Source: an uncultured Phycisphaerales bacterium | Lineage (GTDB): Bacteria > Planctomycetota > Phycisphaerae > Sedimentisphaerales > Anaerobacaceae | Assembly: GCA_937927975.1 (NCBI GenBank) | Contig: CALEZT010000216.1 | Span: forward strand, 9,545 to 73,544 | Length of the DNA: 64,000 nt | Direction: 5' to 3' | Shown here: one piece after another, positions 35,062-44,611 of the stretch | Position numbering within the stretch: the stretch's first letter is position 1 | How the letters are laid out: the number at the start of each line of letters is the position of its first letter | Notes under the pieces: generated by a model | The model's database searches: none | What the model was told of the DNA's origin: nothing | The model's input: only the letters and a program-made list of their open reading frames with translations | Position numbers and translations under genes: made by a program

Positions 35062-35949
35062 TCAGGGATTGGAACGGGCCTTCGAGGGGAGGAACCGTCG
35101 CCAGGAGAGCAGGGCCTTGAAGAAGATTCCGAGGTAGATCAGCCCGTTGGTGATCGGCGAGCAATCCCGGGCGAAGTGCTTCTTGTGGAACAGGTACATC
35201 GCCCGATAGAACTCGTAGCTGGTCTTTCGACTGTTGGTGCCGCAGCCGACCCCTTTGTAATGGATGATGCTGGCGTCGGGATAGTACATCACCTTCCAGC
35301 CGGCTTTCTTGGTCCGGATGCACCAGTCGATGTCTTCGCCGAAGATCCAGAACTCCTCGTCGAGCATGCCGATCCGGTCGACCACCTGCTTGCGAATGAG
35401 CAGGAAGGCCCCGGAGACGGCGTCCACCTCGTGGGTCGCGTTCGGATCGAGGTAGGTGAGGTTGTACCTGGCCATGACCTTGCTGTTGGGGAACAGCCGG
35501 CTCAGGCCGCTGAGCTTGTAGAAGGCCACCGTGGGGGTCGGGACGCTCCGGCGGCAGGCGAGCTGCAGGGTGCCGTCCTCGTTCAGGACGCGACAGCCCG
35601 CGGCCCCGACGTCGGGGCGCTCATCCATGAAGCGGACCATCTTGTCCAGGGCCCTGTCCTGGATGATGGTGTCGGGGTTCAGGAGCAGGATGAGGTCGCA
35701 CTGGCACTTGGCGATGGCCTGGTTGTTGGCGCGGGTGAAGCCGAGGTTCTCGGTGTTTTCGATCAGGTGGACCTGGGGGAAGCTCTCTTTGAGCATCTGG
35801 ACGCTGTCGTCGCGGGAGTGGTTGTCGATCACCCAGATTTCGTACCGCGTGTCGCGGGTCTCCCGAATCACCGATTCGAGACATTCCTTGAGCAGCTTGC
35901 GGACGTTGAAGCTGATGATGATGATGCCCAGGCTCGACCTGTTCTCCAT
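35062..35949 (-). CDS. GT2-family glycosyltransferase (rhamnosyltransferase-like)
   Basis: 295 residues. GT-A fold start GIIIISFNVRKLLKECLESV, acidic site DLILLLNPDTIIQ, then VDAVSGAFLLIRKQV and the late FGEDIDWCIRTKKAGW block, as in WbbL-like rhamnosyltransferases. It adds a sugar to a growing polysaccharide on the cytoplasmic side of the membrane. ATG at 35949 has AGGA 7 nt upstream; a GTG at 35970 is an alternative. It is the last gene of the leftward polysaccharide cluster. Confidence 0.88.
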   Translation of the reverse strand: MENRSSLGIIIISFNVRKLLKECLESVIRETRDTRYEIWVIDNHSRDDSVQMLKESFPQVHLIENTENLGFTRANNQAIAKCQCDLILLLNPDTIIQDRALDKMVRFMDERPDVGAAGCRVLNEDGTLQLACRRSVPTPTVAFYKLSGLSRLFPNSKVMARYNLTYLDPNATHEVDAVSGAFLLIRKQVVDRIGMLDEEFWIFGEDIDWCIRTKKAGWKVMYYPDASIIHYKGVGCGTNSRKTSYEFYRAMYLFHKKHFARDCSPITNGLIYLGIFFKALLSWRRFLPSKARSNP

Positions 35950-36024
35950 ATTGTATTCCTGTCTACCCACTCGACGATTTGCCTTGGGGCGCGCCGACCG
36001 GGGTCGGTCCCGGCCGGACTGGTC

Positions 36025-37029
36025 TCAAAACAGTTTGTTCTTCCAGGTTTCCGGCGTCTTTTCGTTGATGATCTCCAGATCGATGTGGTACTTGAACGGC
36101 CTGGTCCCGCGTTTGCGGATGTACTCAACGATGGACGCCAGTCCGTCCCGGAGGTTGACTCGCGTTTGATAGTCCAGCAGACGGCGGGCTTTGTCCGCCG
36201 AGCAGTTGGCCAGGAGCACCTCCTGGGGCCTTCCTCTGACGTAGACGGGTTTGACTTCGAAGTCCAGGATCTGGCCGATGATTGCGGCCAGTTCGTTGAT
36301 CGTGACGAATTCGTCGTCGGGACCGATGTTGATGACCTCGCCGCAGACCCGTTCGTCCGTCGCCAGTCTCTTGAGGATCTCGATGTCGTCCTGGACGAAG
36401 CTGAAGCACCGCTTCTGGTTGCCGTCGCCGTAGATGATCGGCTGGCGGCCCTGGAGCATGAGGTTGATCATGATGCTCGCGACGTTGCGGTAGGGGTCGT
36501 CGTACTTCTGCCGCGGTCCGATCACGTTGTGCGGGACCGCGATGACGTACTCCATTGCGTGGATCGTCGCGAGGTTCTGCAGAAAAGACTCGGTCGCGAG
36601 CTTGCCGATTCCATAGGGGTCCTGGGGTTTGGGCGTCATGTCCTCGGTGAAGGGGGTCGTGTCCTGGCGGCCGTAGCGGGCCATGCTCGAACAGAGGACG
36701 AACCGACGGACGTTGTTGGCGATCGATGCGGTCATCATGGAGACCGACGCCTGCACGATGTTCTTGGTCACGAAATACGGGCTGAAGACGCTCAACCCCT
36801 CGTAGGCCGCCGCCGCGCAGTGGTAGGCGACGTCGCAACCCTTGAGGATCTTCACCATGGAGTTGAAGTAATTGCAGTCATACTGATGGAATTCGACGTC
36901 CCGAGGGACGTTGTCGAGATAGCCGCCCGTTAGATTGTCGCAACCGACGACCTCATGGCCGTCGGCCAGGAACGCATCCGCCAAGTGGCTGCCCAGAAAC
37001 CCTGCGACCCCACTGATAAAGACCTTCAT
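36025..37029 (-). CDS. NAD-dependent epimerase/dehydratase (SDR family)
   Basis: 334 residues. Extended SDR: nucleotide motif GVAGFLG at residues 7-13, acidic strand end CDNLTGG, catalytic Tyr139 and Lys143 (YGIGK) with a Ser in CSSMARYG. It probably converts a nucleotide sugar (4-epimerase or 4,6-dehydratase) to feed the glycosyltransferases. ATG at 37029 is used because GGAG lies 6 nt upstream and the Rossmann fold starts at once; longer open frames are not needed. Confidence 0.88.
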   Translation of the reverse strand: MKVFISGVAGFLGSHLADAFLADGHEVVGCDNLTGGYLDNVPRDVEFHQYDCNYFNSMVKILKGCDVAYHCAAAAYEGLSVFSPYFVTKNIVQASVSMMTASIANNVRRFVLCSSMARYGRQDTTPFTEDMTPKPQDPYGIGKLATESFLQNLATIHAMEYVIAVPHNVIGPRQKYDDPYRNVASIMINLMLQGRQPIIYGDGNQKRCFSFVQDDIEILKRLATDERVCGEVINIGPDDEFVTINELAAIIGQILDFEVKPVYVRGRPQEVLLANCSADKARRLLDYQTRVNLRDGLASIVEYIRKRGTRPFKYHIDLEIINEKTPETWKNKLF

Positions 37030-37093
37030 TCCCATCTCCAAAGACTGCCATCGCATGCGTTGCGAACCGCATGTCGGTTGGGCCAAGCTGTCA

Positions 37094-38575
37094 TCATCGC
37101 CAGCTCAAATACTTGCAGAAATCTCCATAGAGCATCCGCGGGGACCGGACATACTGAACCATCCGCGATCTGGCTCTGTTGAGGATTCGACTGTACTGTT
37201 TGTTGTACCGGTGAAACTTGTCCTTCATCTCCTGTTCCAGAAGAACGTACCGTTCCGGGTCAATGGCGTCCACCTGCCTTCTCGGATCGACCCGATAATA
37301 ATGGTTCGGCAGTGTATCATAGAAATCCGCCAGCGTCATGTCAGCTTTTGTGAGCCCCCGCCGCACCCCTTCGTCAAAGATGGGGGCCCCGGGAAACGCC
37401 TCATATACCCCGATCGACGCGAAATCGGGCCTGATTTCATACATGAAATCGAGAGTTTTGTAAACATCCTCCACGGTTTCTCCTGGGGTGCCCATCAGGA
37501 AGTAACCGGTCCAGTGGATGCCGAGCTTGCGGAACCAGGCGGCGGCTCTGCGGGTCTGTTCGAGCGTGATTCGCTTGTTCATTCTCTCCAAGACCGCCTC
37601 GCTGCCCGATTCGACCCCCACTTTGACGCTGTTGCAGCCGGCGGCCTTCATCCGAGCCAGCAGGCTTTCGCTCACGAGGTCCACGCGGGTGTTGCACTCC
37701 CAGCCGATGCGAAGATCCTCGCGACGCAGAGCCTCGCAGAATTCCGCGACCCTGCCGGCGTTGACGGTGAAGGAATCATCCTTGAAGCTGAACTGCGTTG
37801 TGCCGTAGTCGGACTTCACCGACTTGATTTCCGCGATGACTCGCTCGACGCAATGGTATCGAACCTGCCTCGTTTCGGTGGCGCAGAACGAACACGCAAA
37901 GGGGCAGCCGCGACTGGTCATGATCAGGCCCATATCCTCCGACGAATAGGTCCTGCGATTCATCAGGAGGGATCGATCGGGCATGGGGACCTCGTCGAGG
38001 TTCCGGAGCCGCCTTCTCGGCGGATTGTGGACGACGGCGCCGCCGGACCGGAAGGAGAGCCCGTCAATGGCGTTCAGGTCGGGACCGGTCCCCAGGACGT
38101 GGGCCGCCAGTTCGAGCAGAGTCGTTTCCCCCTCGCCGCGGACGACGTAGTCGATCGCGGGACAGATTCGCAGGGTCTCCTCGGCCTTGACGGTGGCATG
38201 CGGACCGCCGACGACGATGGGGCAGGCAGGCTTCACGGCCTTGCAGATCCCGGCGATGTGAAATGCGGATGCGGCGTACGCGGTCCAAAGCGAAATCCCC
38301 ACCAGGTCCGGCGCGAACTGCTCCAGCGTTCGACGGATCTCCCGCCAGATCGGGTGATCCGGGTTGCGGAAACTGGCAAGGTACTGCGGATAATGCTCGG
38401 GCAACCGCCGATAGTCGATAGCCCTGGGGTTCTCGTTGCAGTCGGCGTCATAGACCCTCACCTGGTGCCCGGCATCCCTGAGCACCGTGCCGACGGTCAC
38501 CAGGCCGAGCGGAAAGTACCGGTTGTAGAAACCGATCAACCGGTAAAAGGGCGGATCTATCAATAAGACCTTCAC
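37094..38575 (-). CDS. B12-binding domain radical SAM protein
   Basis: 493 residues. Residues ~1-160 are a cobalamin-binding Rossmann domain (IDPPF, GTVLRDAGHQVRVYDAD, GISLWTA, IVVGGPHATV). Residues ~215-450 hold the radical SAM barrel with the 4Fe-4S ligands Cys224, Cys228 and Cys231 (SRGCPFACSFC). It resembles the methyltransferase/cyclase group that includes BchE and P-methylase. In a polysaccharide cluster it may methylate or otherwise modify a sugar or lipid carrier, but the substrate is not readable. Starts with GTG, GAGGAG 5 nt upstream. Confidence 0.88.
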   Translation of the reverse strand: MKVLLIDPPFYRLIGFYNRYFPLGLVTVGTVLRDAGHQVRVYDADCNENPRAIDYRRLPEHYPQYLASFRNPDHPIWREIRRTLEQFAPDLVGISLWTAYAASAFHIAGICKAVKPACPIVVGGPHATVKAEETLRICPAIDYVVRGEGETTLLELAAHVLGTGPDLNAIDGLSFRSGGAVVHNPPRRRLRNLDEVPMPDRSLLMNRRTYSSEDMGLIMTSRGCPFACSFCATETRQVRYHCVERVIAEIKSVKSDYGTTQFSFKDDSFTVNAGRVAEFCEALRREDLRIGWECNTRVDLVSESLLARMKAAGCNSVKVGVESGSEAVLERMNKRITLEQTRRAAAWFRKLGIHWTGYFLMGTPGETVEDVYKTLDFMYEIRPDFASIGVYEAFPGAPIFDEGVRRGLTKADMTLADFYDTLPNHYYRVDPRRQVDAIDPERYVLLEQEMKDKFHRYNKQYSRILNRARSRMVQYVRSPRMLYGDFCKYLSWR

Positions 38576-38665
38576 TCCGACTCCTCAGATTTCTCGTTCT
38601 CCTCCTGTTGCGGCCCAGACAAAGGGTCCGGGGTCCCCAAACGCGAAAGCCCGAAGAAGGGCCCG

Positions 38666-39832
38666 TTAGGCATGGCGCGCACGCAACCGGCGCAAGCTCT
38701 CATACACCTGGAGCTGTTGCCGGGCTATTGTATCAAGCGCGAATCTGCGTTCAACTGTTTTCCTGGCCTGCTCGACCATGTCGCGGACTCGCTCCGGCGG
38801 CCCGGCCAGCAGGTCCAGGACCGCTTGGGCGATCGCACCCGCATCGCCCGGCGGCACCACCAGTCCCGTTCGGTCGTGCTCCACGATCTCGCGGACCGCC
38901 CCTACGTCCGTCGCGACCACCGGGATCTTCATGGCCATGGCCTCCAACAGGGCAACCGGGCACGATTCCAGAATCGAGGGCAGCACGAACACGTCCAGAG
39001 CCGAGAGAATTCCCGGTATATCGCTGTGGAATCCCGTGAAGACCACGTGGTCGGCCAGCCCCGATTGGGTCGCCACCCGCTGCAACTGCTCCCAATAGGC
39101 ATCATCCGTATCGAGTTTGCGCCCCACCACCAGGAATCGAGCGTTCGGTCTCCGTTGCAGGATCTGCGCCGCAGCCTCGAGAAAATGCGTATAACCCTTG
39201 AACCGGTTCAAATTCCCGACGGCGCCGATCAGCACGCAATCGGTCGGGACGCCCAGTCCGACGCGGACTCGGGCCCGGTCGGTCGCGTTATACGCTTCCG
39301 GAACGAACTCGCGAAGATCGATGGCCGAATGCAGTACGCAGGTCTTGTTCCGGAGCTGAGGGTTGCCCGCCGTGCGGGACAGCATCAGGCCCTCCCCTTG
39401 CACGATCACCCGATCAGCCAGTCGAGTCATCAGTGTTTCCAGGGCCCGCTTGACAAGCCTCGGCGGATGGTCGTTGTAATGCCAGACGATGGGGACCCCG
39501 ACCCGCCGCGCCGCCAAAGCGGGAAGGAAATTGGTCAGGCCATCGACGTGTACGATCTCGACCCCATTGGCCCGGATGATTCGCGAGATCGTGCGCACAT
39601 TCCACGGCAACCGCCAGAAGAACCGGATGAGGTTCAGGACCGGGCGATGTCGTTGCAGGCATTGGATGCTCCTCAGATGGAACACCGTCTCCCCCTCGGG
39701 TTTCCACAAATCGTCGGTTTTCCGCCCTGTCAGGAAGAGCGTCTCGATCCCGTGGCGGCGCAGCCACAAGGACAGGGCATGGGACCGCCGGTGCGGGCCG
39801 CCGGGACGGTTGTCGAGAATACAGTAGAGCAC
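38666..39832 (-). CDS. GT4-family glycosyltransferase
   Basis: About 388 residues, GT-B fold. N-terminal start VLYCILDNRPGGPHRRSHAL, then LIGAVGNLNRFKGYTHFLEAA, and the nucleotide-sugar motif ESCPVALLEAMA (EX7E). The start is unsure: no ATG fits the domain, so I used GTG at 39832. An ATG at 40012 would add 60 residues that overlap the DUF362 gene and have no family character. It lies between the radical SAM and DUF362 genes. Confidence 0.82.
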   Translation of the reverse strand: MLYCILDNRPGGPHRRSHALSLWLRRHGIETLFLTGRKTDDLWKPEGETVFHLRSIQCLQRHRPVLNLIRFFWRLPWNVRTISRIIRANGVEIVHVDGLTNFLPALAARRVGVPIVWHYNDHPPRLVKRALETLMTRLADRVIVQGEGLMLSRTAGNPQLRNKTCVLHSAIDLREFVPEAYNATDRARVRVGLGVPTDCVLIGAVGNLNRFKGYTHFLEAAAQILQRRPNARFLVVGRKLDTDDAYWEQLQRVATQSGLADHVVFTGFHSDIPGILSALDVFVLPSILESCPVALLEAMAMKIPVVATDVGAVREIVEHDRTGLVVPPGDAGAIAQAVLDLLAGPPERVRDMVEQARKTVERRFALDTIARQQLQVYESLRRLRARHA

Positions 39833-39890
39833 TTTGATAGTCTGTTTGCCTTGCGTAAACCAGCCCTTTGCACGCCGGAGACCCGAGGAA

Positions 39891-41288
39891 TCACCGGGGC
39901 GTCGCCGCCCGTCTCCAGTATTTCGGTTTGCGGAAATCGAGACGATCCAGTTGGTCGATCGAGCAGGACTGGGCCCGGCCGGCGGGGTCCACCCGCACCG
40001 CCTCCAGGTCATGAAGGTCGGCGAGCGAAAACCGCGACTTCCTGTGGGTCAGCGCGTGATAGACCATCGGCACCCGCGAAAGGTTGTAGCCCATCGCATG
40101 GGCCGCGACGGCATCGACGCAGGCGGGATTCTCGCCTGCGATCAGTAGTCCCGCCGATTTGGGCGTGGGTCGAAGGGGCCCCTCGCCCTCCCCCGCGACG
40201 ATGCCGTCGACGATCGTCACGATGCGTCTCGGTCGGGGCTCGCGGAAGTACAGGAGGTGGTTCAAATCGAGAATGGTCCGCCAGAGGGTCTCGTTGCCGC
40301 TCCAACTGCCCGCGGAGATCAGACCCGCCCCGGCCGCCGCGGCTGCGGCCCGCAGCGCGCGATGCGCCATCGCGCGGGCCCTGCGATGGAGAGTGGACAT
40401 CTGATCGTGCTTCTCCCACCAATCGTCGTACCACCGATCGGCCCACCGCGAGAACACGTTGCCCCGGCCGTAGCAGTCCCCTCCGTCGGAATAGGCGCCT
40501 CGGATATGGTGAGGCAGGAACTCCTTGAGCCCATTGACACCGACGAGGTTCTTCAGGGCCGCGGATAGCCCGGTCTTGATGTGCGTCTTGAGCTTGGGCA
40601 GATTGATCAGGAGGTCGGCGTTGCGAATCTGTCGCACAATCATGTACTCGTGCCGTCCGGGCCGGTGATGCGCCAGCATCAGGCTTGGTTTGTACATCGT
40701 CACCCGAAAGTGCCTGGCGTAATCCGAGATCTCTTCGAGGAAACTGTCGCCCGCCAGATCGATCAGATCGTATTCTTCGAGTCTCGCGAGGTCGTCGCGG
40801 CAGGTGGTCTGAGGCGAGACGACGCAGGTGTCCATTCCCCCTCGTCGGCGCAGCACCGTCAGCCGCCAGTCGCGCACTTCGACGCTCAGATGCGGAAACT
40901 GACGTAGGGTCAGTTCCTGCAGCTCCGTCATGTGGTTCAATCGCAACAAGGCAGGGAAGTCGCAGCCTTGGAGCGGACAATCCCCAATGACGATCCTGCC
41001 GGTTCCCTCCATCGCGACGGCGCAGGCGTGGATCATGTGCCGGATCAGAGCGGTATGGGTGACCAGGGATTCGATGCTGTGGCCGAGAGGGTTGTAGTCC
41101 ATCACCCAGTTGGGCTTGATGACCGCGGTCCCGCCGGGCTTGAGCCATCCCTCGAAGGGATTGTCGGGAGGCCGACCCCATGCCGACCACAGCCGACGAA
41201 GCGCCTCCGGAAGCGGACTGTCGTTGCTGTCGTAGGGGAAGTTCCCGTAGGCCGGTTCCGCAACCACGAGGCACACCTGAGGCTTCAT
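39891..41288 (-). CDS. DUF362 domain protein
   Basis: 465 residues. The DUF362 signature is clear: GGTAVIKPNWV, then LLINLPKLKTHIKTGLSAALKNLVG, and later GENPACVDAVAAHAMGY. DUF362 proteins are often linked to iron-sulfur or corrinoid chemistry, but their reaction is unknown. There is no extra ferredoxin-like Cys cluster here. The start codon overlaps the TupA-like stop (ATGA). It is unusual in polysaccharide clusters; the radical SAM gene two genes away may be its partner. Confidence 0.85.
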   Translation of the reverse strand: MKPQVCLVVAEPAYGNFPYDSNDSPLPEALRRLWSAWGRPPDNPFEGWLKPGGTAVIKPNWVMDYNPLGHSIESLVTHTALIRHMIHACAVAMEGTGRIVIGDCPLQGCDFPALLRLNHMTELQELTLRQFPHLSVEVRDWRLTVLRRRGGMDTCVVSPQTTCRDDLARLEEYDLIDLAGDSFLEEISDYARHFRVTMYKPSLMLAHHRPGRHEYMIVRQIRNADLLINLPKLKTHIKTGLSAALKNLVGVNGLKEFLPHHIRGAYSDGGDCYGRGNVFSRWADRWYDDWWEKHDQMSTLHRRARAMAHRALRAAAAAAGAGLISAGSWSGNETLWRTILDLNHLLYFREPRPRRIVTIVDGIVAGEGEGPLRPTPKSAGLLIAGENPACVDAVAAHAMGYNLSRVPMVYHALTHRKSRFSLADLHDLEAVRVDPAGRAQSCSIDQLDRLDFRKPKYWRRAATPR

Positions 41289-42163
41289 CGTTCATCTCTC
41301 AAGTTGAGTTTCTCTCCATAGAGCCGATCATAGGACGAAGGATCGAACCGCTCCCAGCCTCCTCCGTGGTGGAGCGTCAACTCTCCAAAATACACTCTGC
41401 CCCGGCAATTGTACAGATCCACGCGGACGTAGTCGAACTCCTTCGAGAGGGTCCTGGCGACCGCGATCATCTCCTCGAGTTTCTCCGGTCGCGCGACCGC
41501 TCTGCCGTTCGGCCACAAGGGTTGGTTCCGTTTCCACAGGCTCCAGGTGAACGGAAGCAGACGCCAGTTCACGTCGTAGAGGTTCCTGCGGTGGTCGGTG
41601 AATCGGTCGATATCGACCTGAATGATCTCGACATTCCCGTGGAAGCAGTGGAGCTTGAAGTCCATGGGGATGCCGCCGTCGGCGTCGGTGAGCAGTGGCT
41701 CGACGACCAGTCTGGGCGGGATGTCGCGATACTGGGGCTCCCGCGAGAGATCGTACTCATTCTGCCCCAGCCACCGCCGAAACCGGGCTTTCAATTCCTC
41801 TGCCCGAACCAGACGCTTGTCCCGAATGATGACGTTCTGGGCACTGCCGTGCGTGGTCTTGATGATGCACGGTTCCGGCAACGCCGCCAGGTCCAGTTGC
41901 TCTGCGCTGTCGAAGACCGCGACCTGGGGAATCAGATAGCGATCCCCCACCCTTTGAGCCACCCACTCCCGCACCGCGTGCTTGTCGCAGACGATCGTAT
42001 GGAAAGGCAGATTCCCGTGCAGCTTCTTCCACTGGAGCTTCTCGCTGAGCGTCTGGGGTTTCTCGAAGTCTCCCCAGCGTCCGAGCCGCCAGCGGTAGAC
42101 CAAAGGCAGATAAAGCCTTGTGGGAAGATGGCGGACAACCAGGCGCGTGACGAATCGCCTCAC
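41285..42163 (-). CDS. TupA-like ATP-grasp protein
   Basis: 292 residues matching the TupA-like ATP-grasp family, which joins amino acids or similar groups to teichuronopeptide and other surface polymers. Visible blocks: FEKPQTLSEKLQWKKLHG, CDKHAVREWVAQRVGDRYLIP, CIIKTTHGSAQNVIIRD (nucleotide-binding), DFKLHCFHGNVEIIQVD, and YVRVDLYNCRGRVYFGELT (metal-binding acidic residues). I start it at GTG 42163: GGAGG lies 5 nt upstream and the codon overlaps the Wzy stop by 4 nt. The longer frame through the Wzy gene is a shadow. Its stop overlaps the DUF362 start. Confidence 0.85.
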   Translation of the reverse strand: MRRFVTRLVVRHLPTRLYLPLVYRWRLGRWGDFEKPQTLSEKLQWKKLHGNLPFHTIVCDKHAVREWVAQRVGDRYLIPQVAVFDSAEQLDLAALPEPCIIKTTHGSAQNVIIRDKRLVRAEELKARFRRWLGQNEYDLSREPQYRDIPPRLVVEPLLTDADGGIPMDFKLHCFHGNVEIIQVDIDRFTDHRRNLYDVNWRLLPFTWSLWKRNQPLWPNGRAVARPEKLEEMIAVARTLSKEFDYVRVDLYNCRGRVYFGELTLHHGGGWERFDPSSYDRLYGEKLNLRDER

Positions 42164-43503
42164 GAGATCCTCCCCTGAACCCCAGGAGGCGTCGCGGCGG
42201 ATATGCCGGTGGACTCTGGTCCTCCCGGCAATCCATATCGGAACAGCGCGAAGCCGAAGAAGACCTGCAAATAGATCTGGGTCGAAGCGAGAGAGTAATT
42301 GTAGAACGAGAAGAACAGCAGCAGCAGCAGAACCAGGTAGAGATTCAGGAAAGAGAAATGCCGTCGGGCCTGGACGCGGACCGCAGCGATCCCCCATCCC
42401 AGGAGGTAGGGGACGACCGCGACACCCAGGACGCCGAAGTCCTCGTAGAAAGTCCGCAGGTAGGTGAACACGTTCGACATGTAGGGGACCAGGACCTTCT
42501 CGCCGTAGTAGTTGATCTCGACCGCTTCGACCAGTTGGAGCCGGCACAGCCATTTGTATACCGGCAGGAACATGCTCCGACCCCACTGGAGGTCGCCCAC
42601 GAAGGTGGTGACGAACTCGTTGAAGGCCGCCAGGGGTCCGGCGAGGTACCAATAGAAATGGAACAGGATGCCCTGCAATCGGCTGCCCAGGCCGTATTCG
42701 CTGCTCTTGCCCAGCAACATGTCGATCAGGACAAACAACAGAACGATCGTGGCCAAAGGAACGATGAGCTTCAGGTGTGACAGGCGGAACCATCGCTGCG
42801 AAGACCGGTCGCCCGACCGATGGCGTTTCGCCACGGAGGCCCTTTCGGCCGGCCGATTCAGCGAAGCGGCGAAGCAGTAGGCGAACACCGTGTAGAGGAT
42901 GTTCGACGTGACCTCGTAACGGCTCAAGTGGATCAAACCGATCATCAGCAGGATGGCCAAGTGGGCCAGAAGATAGACGTACTTTCTCTTCGTTGCGTCC
43001 ATGTGGAGCATGACGCCCAGAAGCACGAACCCGATCGAAAACAGGCTGCTCGTCACGGACAGCAGCATCACCGTGCCGCTGGTTTGCATGAGAGTGTCCT
43101 GGATGAACGCGACCATTCGGATCCGGAACAATTCAGGCTGGGTCACCAGATCCGACCAGGTGGTCTGGAAGTAGCGGGCGATCATCAGGACTCTGTACAT
43201 CTCCAGGGCCAGGACCGCCACGCCCATCAGGAGGGTGAACTTCAGCGCGCGAGCCATGGCTTTGTGCGTGAACGGGCGGACAGAGGCGATCGGGGGCGAT
43301 TCTGCCGACGCATCCAGGCCGCGGAACAGGGTCCACGTGAGATATCCCAGCGCGAAGGTGACGACGTTCAGGAACAGCAACGCGAGAGTGAACGGCGAGG
43401 GGGCAGGGAAGATGCCGTGCCACGCGCCGCCCAGGTATAGCGTCGTCGCCCCGCTCCAGACCAGCAGGAACAGGCACAACGGGTTGGCAAGGCACTGCAT
43501 CAT
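42160..43503 (-). CDS. Polysaccharide polymerase (Wzy/O-antigen polymerase-like)
   Basis: 447 residues, about 11 membrane helices and a long periplasmic loop near residues 270-350 (the usual layout of oligosaccharide repeat polymerases). No sequence motif beyond that; the call depends on topology and position between a flippase, a Wzz-like protein and glycosyltransferases. The start overlaps the GT2 stop (ATGA), the stop overlaps the TupA-like GTG (GTGA). It would join repeat units at the outer face of the membrane. Confidence 0.75.
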   Translation of the reverse strand: MMQCLANPLCLFLLVWSGATTLYLGGAWHGIFPAPSPFTLALLFLNVVTFALGYLTWTLFRGLDASAESPPIASVRPFTHKAMARALKFTLLMGVAVLALEMYRVLMIARYFQTTWSDLVTQPELFRIRMVAFIQDTLMQTSGTVMLLSVTSSLFSIGFVLLGVMLHMDATKRKYVYLLAHLAILLMIGLIHLSRYEVTSNILYTVFAYCFAASLNRPAERASVAKRHRSGDRSSQRWFRLSHLKLIVPLATIVLLFVLIDMLLGKSSEYGLGSRLQGILFHFYWYLAGPLAAFNEFVTTFVGDLQWGRSMFLPVYKWLCRLQLVEAVEINYYGEKVLVPYMSNVFTYLRTFYEDFGVLGVAVVPYLLGWGIAAVRVQARRHFSFLNLYLVLLLLLFFSFYNYSLASTQIYLQVFFGFALFRYGLPGGPESTGISAATPPGVQGRIS

Positions 43504-44492
43504 GGAGTCAAATCGTCCCTCTTGCCCAACCGGCTCGCCAATCCGTCGCGGATCGCTCGGAGGACCAATCGCAGTCCCCATGGACCGTGGGCGAGGCCGC
43601 GAACGAGGCCCCCAAGGATCAGCTTGAGATTCCGCAGACGACGATACCGGAAGTGTCGGTTCAGGACCAGGGCGTTTCGAATGTTGTAGTACTGTCTCCA
43701 GTCGAACACCATTTCACGGGACGGAGGATGGTAGACCCTGCTGTCCACCACGGTGTACAAGTCGAACCGTCGGGCCGTTCGCCAGAGAAAGTCCCGTTCG
43801 TCGCCCCAGATGAAGAACTCCCGGTTGGGCAGGCCGATTTCTCTCACGATTGCCGCCGGAACGAATGTGCCGTTGAACGGACAGGCCCACCGATACAGGC
43901 CATCCTTCACGAGATGCCGGGCTTGCGACAGTCGCCAGAGGTAGACGCCCCTCTTGGGGTCCCCGTTTGCGGCGATCTCCTGCAACGGAAACGCCAACCG
44001 GTCGGGATCTTCCTGGTCCCTGGCGAGGACCAGGGAATTCAGCAGAACCGGTTTGTCGCCGACGGCCTGGAGCCGGTCCTTCCGGCGCACGAGCGCCGCC
44101 AGCGCGTCGGGGCACGCCAGCACGTCGTCGTCCATCAGCCACATCCAATCAAAACCGGCTTCCAGGGCCCTCTTCATGCCTTCGTGGAATCCGCCGGCTC
44201 CGCCGGAGTTCTCTTTGAGCCGCACGTAGTGCACGTCGATCTTCCGACCGGTCTGCTCCGGCGCGGGCACGGATCGGACGGTCCAATGGGAATCCCCGTC
44301 CGGATGGATCAGCTCCCGCGTCAACAGGTGATCGCGCGTGCCGTCGGTGGAATGATTGTCGACGACGACAATCGCCTCCGGCAGTCGACTCTGTGCCAGC
44401 AGCGAGTCGAGACACTCCTGCAACAGGAGTCTCCTGTTGTAGGTGACCACGACCGCAGCGATACTTTCTCTATCCTCGGACGACACATTCAC
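43500..44492 (-). CDS. GT2-family glycosyltransferase (galactofuranosyltransferase-like)
   Basis: 330 residues. Start AAVVVTYNRRLLLQECLDSLL, the metal site FDWMWLMDDDVLACPDAL, and the late WGDERDFLWR block and YYNIRNALVLNRH motif resemble GlfT-type and similar rhamnosyl/galactofuranosyl transferases. Cytoplasmic, membrane-associated, acts on a lipid-linked saccharide. The stop overlaps the Wzy start. A gap of about 120 bp separates it from the flippase gene. Confidence 0.88.
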   Translation of the reverse strand: MNVSSEDRESIAAVVVTYNRRLLLQECLDSLLAQSRLPEAIVVVDNHSTDGTRDHLLTRELIHPDGDSHWTVRSVPAPEQTGRKIDVHYVRLKENSGGAGGFHEGMKRALEAGFDWMWLMDDDVLACPDALAALVRRKDRLQAVGDKPVLLNSLVLARDQEDPDRLAFPLQEIAANGDPKRGVYLWRLSQARHLVKDGLYRWACPFNGTFVPAAIVREIGLPNREFFIWGDERDFLWRTARRFDLYTVVDSRVYHPPSREMVFDWRQYYNIRNALVLNRHFRYRRLRNLKLILGGLVRGLAHGPWGLRLVLRAIRDGLASRLGKRDDLTP

Positions 44493-44611
44493 ACGCTTGA
44501 GCTCATCGATTCCCTGCGCCGCGGAACCGATCCGCCGCGAAGTCGCTCAGTCTACCAGGAAACGGGGATTCGTCCATCCTCAAAGACCCTCGAAGGCATA
44601 CGCGGACCCTC

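Noticed and set aside
32359..36933. About 1500-codon plus-strand open frame over SGNH, GT2 and epimerase genes
   Set aside because: Three well-recognised genes lie on the other strand; the frame is open only because of codon bias.
41285..42793. Long form of the TupA-like protein reading into the Wzy gene
   Set aside because: The first 210 codons lie in the Wzy gene and have no similarity to the family; GTG at 42163 with a ribosome site fits better.
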